Source of the DNA: JBBIQS01 sp037442205
Lineage (GTDB): Bacteria > Myxococcota > Myxococcia > Myxococcales > UBA5297
NCBI GenBank assembly: GCA_037442205.1
Contig: JBBIQS010000139.1
Location: 1 to 11,606, forward strand
Reading direction: 5' to 3'
Length of the DNA: 11,606 nt
Each line of letters starts with the position of its first letter. The stretch's first letter is position 1. Positions 7,961 to 11,606 of this stretch are shown here, in pieces. The notes below the pieces were generated by a model. It saw only the letters and a program-made list of their open reading frames with translations, was not told where the DNA came from and searched no databases. The translations under genes were made by a program, and so were the position numbers.

Positions 7961-7966
7961 TTGACA
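7961..7966 (+). promoter_or_regulatory. Possible -35 element upstream of parD
   Basis: TTGACA matches the sigma-70 -35 consensus exactly and lies 47 bp before the parD start. No good -10 hexamer is found at 16-18 bp spacing, so the promoter call is weak. ParD proteins normally repress their own promoter, but I cannot identify an operator repeat. Confidence 0.25.
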
Positions 7967-8012
7967 AGACAGCCACGGGACGACAGGTTGAAGGTCAGGA
8001 GGCCTGCTCATC

Positions 8013-8267
8013 ATGCCGACCCGCAACGTCAACCTCACCGAGGAGCTTGACCGCTTCGTCGCCAAGAAGGTCGCCTCGGGACGCTACGAGAACGCGAGCG
8101 AGGTGTTCCGCGCCGCGCTGCGCGCTCTGGAGCAGGAGGAGCGCGCCTTCGAGGCCAAGCTCGAGCGCCTGCGTGAGGCTCTCGGCGAAGGCGAGGCCAG
8201 CGGCATCGCGGAGGGCAACCCGTTCACCCGAGTGCGAAGCTCGATCCGTCGTTCCAAGGGCCGCTAG
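8013..8267 (+). CDS. parD: ParD-type antitoxin (ribbon-helix-helix)
   Basis: Small cytosolic DNA-binding antitoxin that, in this family, binds and neutralises ParE and represses its own operon. The 84-aa product has the standard length. The N-terminal segment MPTRNVNLTEELDRFVAKKV is a ribbon-helix-helix: a short strand followed by a helix, then SGRYENASEVFRAALRALEQ, the typical second helix with the conserved G-RY-NASEV-R-ALR pattern. The C-terminal half (about 45-84) is charged and would form the toxin-binding tail. AGGAGG lies ten bases before the ATG. Three bases separate its stop from the parE start. Although the antitoxin is intact, the partner gene contains a stop codon, so it may now act alone as an autorepressor or immunity remnant. 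Confidence 0.9.
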   Translation: MPTRNVNLTEELDRFVAKKVASGRYENASEVFRAALRALEQEERAFEAKLERLREALGEGEASGIAEGNPFTRVRSSIRRSKGR

Positions 8268-8270
8268 GCG

Positions 8271-8579
8271 ATGCCCGGTTTCCGATTCACGGCTCGCGCC
8301 GAGGCAGACCTCGAGGAGATCGCCGACTACACCCTGCGAAGGTGGGGATAGGCCCAGTGCATTCGCTACCTCGACGCACTGGAGGAGCGCTGTCAGCGGC
8401 GTGCCGATTCGCCGGAGCTCGGCCGCGCCTGCGGTGACATTCGTCCTGGCTTCTTTCGCGTCGGACAAGGGCGGCACGTCCTCTTCTTCCGGAAGACCGC
8501 AGACGGGATCCTCATCGTGCGCATCCTTCACGAGCGCATGTTGCCGGGGCGGCACGTCAGCGACGACGAGCCCAGCTAG
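8271..8579 (+). pseudogene. parE: ParE-type toxin gene interrupted by one in-frame amber stop
   Basis: Read from ATG 8271 to TAG 8577-8579 this is a 103-codon frame with a single internal TAG at 8349-8351 (codon 27). Both sides are clearly ParE/RelE-superfamily: TARAEADLEEIADYTLRRWG before the stop; AQCIRYLDALEERC, the GDIRPGFFRVGQGRH strand pair and VRILHERMLPGRHV after it. The family commonly has Glu after the RxWG segment, so a GAG to TAG change is a simple explanation. ParE toxins poison DNA gyrase. As written, only a 26-residue fragment would be made, and no good internal start is visible. The downstream part shows no further damage, so the mutation is recent, a sequencing error, or the stop is read through. 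Only the toxin of the pair is affected. Confidence 0.88.
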
Positions 8580-8699
8580 AGCGGCAAACCAGACCGGCCG
8601 TTCAGCTCGGGGTGGCCTCGGAGGCGATGCGATGGCTCCATGAGGTCGCCGTTGCTCCCAGGCCCTCCGATTCGGCCGACGCGGTGACACGTGCGGCGG

Positions 8700-9200
8700 C
8701 TACCGCGAGCAGTGCCCGCCGCTCATCATGGGGCTCATCCCCATCATCCCGCCTATCATGTCGGCGCGATCCTCCTCACGCTTGGCGAAGCCGTCCATCG
8801 CTCGGGCGTGTCGAGTCGCCTCTGCTCGGTCGACGCCCATGTCCGACGAGGCACAGCCCTGGGCCAGGTGCGCCTGGAGCTCCGACGACATTGAGTCACA
8901 GGTGGCACGAGCATCGGCGTCATTGGGCTGCCCACCCGAACGCATGCAGGTGTCCATGCTGTCGCTCAAACCGCTCATGCGGTCGATCATCGGCTGCACG
9001 GTGCCCTGGTAGTGCGACAGCTCGGTCTGGCAATCGGTCATGTTCGCGACCGAGCTCATGGCGGTTGCGTGCTGATCGGCCGCGCTGGCGATCGCCTGCG
9101 CGGTTGAACGGAAAGAGGCAACGTCGAGGGTAGAGCTGTTCGAGGAACTGCCACAGGCGGCCAAGACCGCCACAGCCAACGCCGACCCTATCCGCCGCAT
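8700..9200 (-). CDS. Small Met/Cys-rich lipoprotein of unknown function
   Basis: A 166-aa predicted lipoprotein. The N-terminus MRRIGSALAVAVLAAC has two arginines, a hydrophobic stretch and an LAAC lipobox with Cys16 as the lipidation site, followed by a Ser/Asn-rich linker (GSSSNSS). The mature part is largely helical with repeated Met and five further cysteines, and shows no domain that I recognise. The C-terminal tail (MIGGMMGMSPMMSGGHCSR) concentrates Met with a His-Cys pair, a composition known from copper-binding proteins; metal binding is inference. ATG at 9200 is chosen over an upstream start in the same frame because it exposes the signal peptide and has GAGGTG just upstream. It converges with the parDE remnant and has no obvious operon partner. 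Confidence 0.8.
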   Translation of the reverse strand: MRRIGSALAVAVLAACGSSSNSSTLDVASFRSTAQAIASAADQHATAMSSVANMTDCQTELSHYQGTVQPMIDRMSGLSDSMDTCMRSGGQPNDADARATCDSMSSELQAHLAQGCASSDMGVDRAEATRHARAMDGFAKREEDRADMIGGMMGMSPMMSGGHCSR

Positions 9201-9418
9201 CGCGCACCTCGCCTGAAGAGAGAGTTCCCGATGTTCGAGCCTCGGGCAGTGCCAAGGGTGCGCGATCGACCCGCAATGGTTCTTGCCCACTTCGGGGGGC
9301 GGGCGCTCCCGTTCCGGGTTGTCCGGGAAGAGCACTTTGGAGCCATCCAGGGGCGGTGTCCGAATACCGCGCCGCGGCCATGCCGGAGCCCGGAGCCGGA
9401 GATGTCGGGTCTACCAGA

Positions 9419-9439
9419 CGGCGCGACGGCGCCGCGCCG
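9419..9439. terminator. GC-rich hairpin downstream of the broken 9494-9965 gene
   Basis: CGGCGCG and CGCGCCG form a perfect 7-bp stem around a 7-base loop, about 55 bp beyond the stop of the minus-strand gene. There is no T-tract on either side, so it is at best a weak terminator and may be a chance palindrome in GC-rich DNA. The rest of 9201-9493 shows no gene. Confidence 0.2.
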
Positions 9440-9493
9440 ACGACGACACCTCGGCCTCGGCCCGGCGCGTGGAACTCCGGCAGGTCGGCGGCC

Positions 9494-9965
9494 TCAGCGC
9501 ACCCGCACCAGCACCAGCACCGGCACGCGCTGCCGGCAGCTCACGCAGCACCAGGAGAAGTAGAAGATGCCCACCGTGGTGTCGGGGGTGGCGGAGACGG
9601 CGACCCCCTCCAGCCGCACCTGGGCATTTTCGCCGCGCGGCGGGGCCACCAGGTCGAAGCGCGCCTCGCTGCCTCCGTGGCGAAGCACGCCCCGGTAGCG
9701 CCGCCTCACCTGGCAGCCGACCTCCGGCTGCTCGCCCGGCTTGGTGACGCAGTCGGAGCGAGCCTCGAGGGTGAGGGAGAGCTCCGAGGTCGACGTTCGC
9801 GTCGGCGAAGGCGCCCTCGAGCTGCTGGAGCACGCGCTTGGCCTCGGCGTCGCCGGTGCAACCGTCGCCCTGCAGGCCGGAGCGATAGACGACTCCCTGC
9901 GGCCCGCGCGGGAGCACCGCGGCGCCTGCCGGCGGCAGCGTCCAGAGGTGGAGCGTCACGCCCAT
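9494..9965 (-). pseudogene. Unknown gene split by a frameshift
   Basis: Two minus-strand frames both show strong GC-rich third positions and join at about 9785-9800. The N-terminal part (from ATG 9965) starts MGVTLHLWTLPPAGAAVL and runs to GAFADANV; the C-terminal part continues SELSLTLEARSDCVTKPG through VAVSATPDTTVGIFYFSWCC to VLVLVRVR and the stop at 9494. Removing one base near 9791 on the plus strand would join them into a protein of about 156 residues. I recognise no family. It has several cysteines (CC-x2-C near the end) and a hydrophobic C-terminus. The ATG lies only 6 bp after the boundary of the duplicated tkt leader, and its own 5' end may have been lost there. The start codon supplied by the duplicated leader (10017) is not in frame with either half. 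A sequencing error is an alternative cause of the frameshift. Confidence 0.6.
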
Positions 9966-9971
9966 GACTTC

Positions 9972-10172
9972 CGAGCTCGCGCTGCGACGACGGCGCACCC
10001 TGCGCGGTGATGGCCATGCGGCCAGACCTCTCCTCTTGCGTCAGCCCGGGCACTCGATAGCTCCTCTCGAGTGCCTGAGCTGCACGCCCCCTCCCGTTCG
10101 CCAGCGAGGCAAAGCGCCTGCTTTTCCTCACTGTTTTCAAACCTGCGGTGCGCGGGCGGGGAAGGCCAACCG
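9972..10172 (-). repeat. 200-bp direct repeat, copy B: duplicated tkt leader and start
   Basis: Second copy of 7481-7680, same orientation, about 2.49 kb away. It carries the ribosome binding site (AGAGGAG), the ATG at 10017 and codons for MAITAQGAPSSQREL, after which similarity to tkt stops and unrelated sequence follows. An extra C in the leader relative to copy A shifts the frame upstream of the ATG. The reading frame from this ATG runs on to 9706 but gives an Arg/Ala-rich translation with no family resemblance, so it is probably not a functional gene. It could still act as a promoter/leader for the frameshifted gene behind it. Confidence 0.9.
10049..10075 (-). promoter_or_regulatory. Candidate RNA hairpin, second copy
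   Basis: GGCACTCGA and TCGAGTGCC form a perfect 9-bp inverted repeat around the same 9-base loop as in the tkt leader. The one difference between copies changes a G-U pair into an A-U pair in the minus-strand RNA, so both stems pair. Confidence 0.5.
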
Positions 10173-10256
10173 GCGCGGCGAGGCGCGCGAGCGATGGGCC
10201 GCGCGGCTCTCCATTCCATGGGCCGAGGAGGCCGGCTGCCGAGCTCGCGATCGCTC

Positions 10257-10285
10257 AGGACTCGGAGAGGCTGAGTCGCTAAGAT
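10257..10285 (+). promoter_or_regulatory. Candidate promoter giving a leaderless transcript for the 77-aa gene
   Basis: TAAGAT at 10280-10285 ends six bases before the ATG at 10292, so a transcript would start at or next to the A of the start codon. A weak -35-like AGGACT lies 17 bp upstream at 10257-10262. The gene has no Shine-Dalgarno at a usable distance, which fits leaderless expression. The hexamer matches are imperfect. Confidence 0.35.
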
Positions 10286-10291
10286 TGGCCC

Positions 10292-10525
10292 ATGACGCGG
10301 GAAGAAATTCAGGCCTTCTTGAATCGCGACTGGGACCTCGCTCGGCGGGCGAAGGACGAATCGATGGGCGCCTTCGTCCGCGCGCACGGAGCGACCGCCG
10401 CCTTCAAGCTCGCGCAATCGCTTCTCGATCAGACGTGGCCCATGGTGCGCGGACAGCGCCGAGACGTGAAGGGCCTGCTGGCCTACGTCGAGAGGTTCGA
10501 GCGTGCGCACTCCCGAAGTCGCTGA
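10292..10525 (+). CDS. Small hypothetical protein paired with the nucleotidyltransferase gene
   Basis: A 77-aa, charged, probably all-helical soluble protein starting MTREEIQAFLNRDWDLARRA, with no signal peptide or membrane segment. Recognisable patches are FLNRDWDLARRAKDE, FVRAHGATAAFKLAQSLLDQ and a C-terminal DVKGLLAYVERFERAH. I recognise no named family. It overlaps the downstream nucleotidyltransferase-fold gene by 23 bp, and the overlap contains that gene's GTG start; such an order (small protein first, larger enzyme second) is common in toxin-antitoxin operons, but which partner would be toxic is unknown. No Shine-Dalgarno precedes the ATG; a -10-like hexamer six bases upstream suggests a leaderless start. 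GC-rich third positions and the coupled neighbour support a real gene. Confidence 0.72.
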   Translation: MTREEIQAFLNRDWDLARRAKDESMGAFVRAHGATAAFKLAQSLLDQTWPMVRGQRRDVKGLLAYVERFERAHSRSR

Positions 10526-11081
10526 GCTCCTCGGAGCCATCGCGAAATCGCTCGAACCCCTGGGGGTGCGCTGGTACGTGTTCGGGGCACAAGCGGTCAT
10601 CGCCGCCGGGCATGTTCGGCAGACCGCGGACATCGACATCACGGTCGAAGACATCGCGGTGGATACGCTGCGACGCGCCCTGCGCGTGGCTGGGTTCGAG
10701 CTGCGCTCCGACGTCGCGGAGATCGACGACCTGATCGAGCATCACCGCATCCTGCCGCTGCGTCATCGCAGCGGATTCAACCTCGATGTCGTCCGCGCGG
10801 GTCCCGGCCTCGAGGGCGAGATGCTGGACCGGGCAATCCGCCGCCGGGTGGGCCGGCGAAAGATCCCCTTCGTCGACACCAACGACCTCGTCGTGCTCAA
10901 GATCCTGGCTGCGCGCGAAAAGGATCTTGAGGACATCCGGTCCCTGCTCCGCACGAATTCGCCCGAGATCGACGTCAGCCTCGTTCGCGCCAGGCTCAAG
11001 GAGGTCGGCGGGCTGCTCGATGATTCCACGCTCGTGGGCACGTTCGACTGGGTGCTTTCCAGCGCGCGAAGACGGCGCTGA
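10503..11081 (+). CDS. Nucleotidyltransferase-fold protein (AbiEii/DUF6036-like)
   Basis: A 192-aa soluble protein with the minimal nucleotidyltransferase fold. FGAQAVIAAG (27-36) matches the glycine-rich substrate loop, TADIDITVE (41-49) gives the paired metal-binding aspartates Asp43 and Asp45, and FNLDVV (92-97) supplies a likely third aspartate at 95. NDLVVLKILAAREKDLEDI (127-145) is the helix typical of AbiEii and related nucleotidyltransferase-like families, with Lys133 and the RxKDxED cluster. Members in known systems transfer nucleotides to RNA or proteins as toxins or antitoxins; the target here cannot be inferred. GTG at 10503 has GAGAGG seven bases upstream and lies inside the preceding small gene, so translation is probably coupled. 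All putative catalytic acidic residues are present, so the protein is likely active. Confidence 0.85.
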   Translation: MRTPEVAELLGAIAKSLEPLGVRWYVFGAQAVIAAGHVRQTADIDITVEDIAVDTLRRALRVAGFELRSDVAEIDDLIEHHRILPLRHRSGFNLDVVRAGPGLEGEMLDRAIRRRVGRRKIPFVDTNDLVVLKILAAREKDLEDIRSLLRTNSPEIDVSLVRARLKEVGGLLDDSTLVGTFDWVLSSARRRR

Positions 11082-11365
11082 GGTGCCGGCCAGCCGCGAC
11101 CTGCAGTCCCCGCCTGGCCGCTCCAGTTGGCGGCATCTCGATGGATTTCGGTTCTCCTCAACAACTTGTGGGCTGCCGAGGGAGCCGTGGACGGGGCTGG
11201 CAGCCCGTTCGGATAGCCGGCTGGCTGCCTCGCGCATCAAGAACCTTCCCGCTTCGCGGTGGGGCATCGCCCGCTCTTGACGCACCCGACGCCCCCGGAG
11301 CCCCGAGTTCCATGGCCCGACGGGAATCCATTGAGGAGGAGCGTGCACTTCCACGGGCCAAGACG
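11082..11365. other. Intergenic region before the tandem array
   Basis: No gene is convincing here. There are small GGCTGCC/GGCAGCC repeats around 11170-11245 that could form weak stems but no T-tract terminator. A purine-rich GAGGAGGA lies at 11333-11340, followed by frames open into the repeat array, which I do not call as genes. Confidence 0.4.
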
Positions 11366-11606
11366 CTCCGGAAGCCGCTTCCTGGCCCCCGATTGCATGC
11401 CAGTGTGCAATCGACCGCCCCCGGAAGCCGCTTTCAGGCCCCCGATTGCATGCCAGTGTGCAATCGACCGCCCCCGGAAGCCGCTTTCAGGCCTCCGATT
11501 GCATGCCCGGGTGCAGCTCGTGCGCCTCCGAGGCCGCTTCCAGGCCCCCGATTGCATGCCAGCGTGCAATCGACCGCCCCCGGAAGCCGCTTTCAGGCCC
11601 CCGATC
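11366..11606. repeat. 53-bp tandem repeat array with a hairpin in each unit, cut by the window end
   Basis: Four units and part of a fifth start at 11368, 11421, 11474, 11527 and 11580, exactly 53 bp apart. Each has the pattern CCGGAAGCCGCTTTCAGGCC, then CGATTGCA, an 8-base spacer, TGCAATCG, then ACCGCCC. The inverted repeat gives hairpins at 11390-11413, 11443-11466 and 11549-11572. The unit at 11474 is diverged in its second half and loses the right arm, yet keeps the period. There are no variable spacers, so it is not a CRISPR. The array continues beyond the window, so total copy number is unknown. Confidence 0.92.

Larger units (their letters stand above)
7681..8012. other. Divergent intergenic region between tkt leader and parD
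   Basis: I see no convincing gene here. The minus-strand frame running through it into tkt is rejected because it has no family similarity and ends in the tkt leader. It should contain the promoter of the pentose phosphate operon, but I find no good -35/-10 pair on the minus strand. The only distinct structures are the palindrome at 7717-7733 and a TTGACA hexamer upstream of parD. Confidence 0.5.

Noticed and set aside
7995..8690. Minus-strand 231-codon frame opposite parD/parE
   Set aside because: Antisense shadow: the plus strand shows clear ParD and ParE motifs.
9231..9563. Plus-strand frame in the region between the lipoprotein and the broken gene
   Set aside because: No ribosome binding site, low-complexity Arg/Pro/Thr translation, and overlaps the better-supported minus-strand gene.
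9706..10017. Reading frame from the duplicated tkt start codon
   Set aside because: After the shared 15 residues the translation is Arg/Ala/Ser-rich and out of frame with both halves of the underlying gene, so it is not a credible protein.
11237..11569. Minus-strand 110-codon frame through the tandem repeats
   Set aside because: Read-through of the repeat in changing frames; no ribosome binding site or family resemblance, and the TGA in each unit closes one frame per period.
11366..11606. CRISPR array
   Set aside because: Units are contiguous 53-bp repeats without unique spacers, and no cas genes are in the window.

Overview
This is a high-GC window, probably from a Gram-negative bacterium: it carries a lipoprotein signal with a lipobox, clear Shine-Dalgarno sites and GC-rich third codon positions. 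A deltaproteobacterial/myxobacterial-type host is a guess from overall flavour only; nothing in the window fixes the taxon.

Positions 53-7526 (minus strand) hold a tightly packed pentose phosphate operon, transcribed tkt - rpiB - tal - gnd - zwf - pgl. Genes overlap or lie 2-25 bp apart, and most have a Shine-Dalgarno site inside or just after the preceding gene. Together they encode the whole oxidative branch (Zwf, Pgl, Gnd) and most of the non-oxidative branch (RpiB, Tkt, Tal). Only ribulose-phosphate 3-epimerase is missing.

Positions 7527-8012 are the divergent intergenic region. The tkt leader here, together with the first 15 tkt codons, forms a 200-bp element. A second, about 95% identical copy in the same orientation lies at 9972-10172. 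Both copies can form the same RNA hairpin just upstream of the tkt ribosome binding site, and one sequence difference keeps the stem paired (G-U versus A-U).

Positions 8013-11606 look like accessory DNA: an intact ParD antitoxin gene followed by a ParE toxin gene with one in-frame amber stop; a small Met/Cys-rich lipoprotein (minus strand); a frameshifted unknown gene directly behind the second copy of the tkt leader; and a plus-strand pair of overlapping genes, a 77-aa protein and a 192-aa nucleotidyltransferase-fold protein, which may be a toxin-antitoxin-like unit with a leaderless start. The window ends in an exact-period 53-bp tandem repeat whose units can each form a hairpin; the array runs off the right edge.

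The strongest candidates for something undescribed are the duplicated tkt leader element, the 53-bp hairpin array, and the small-protein/nucleotidyltransferase pair.
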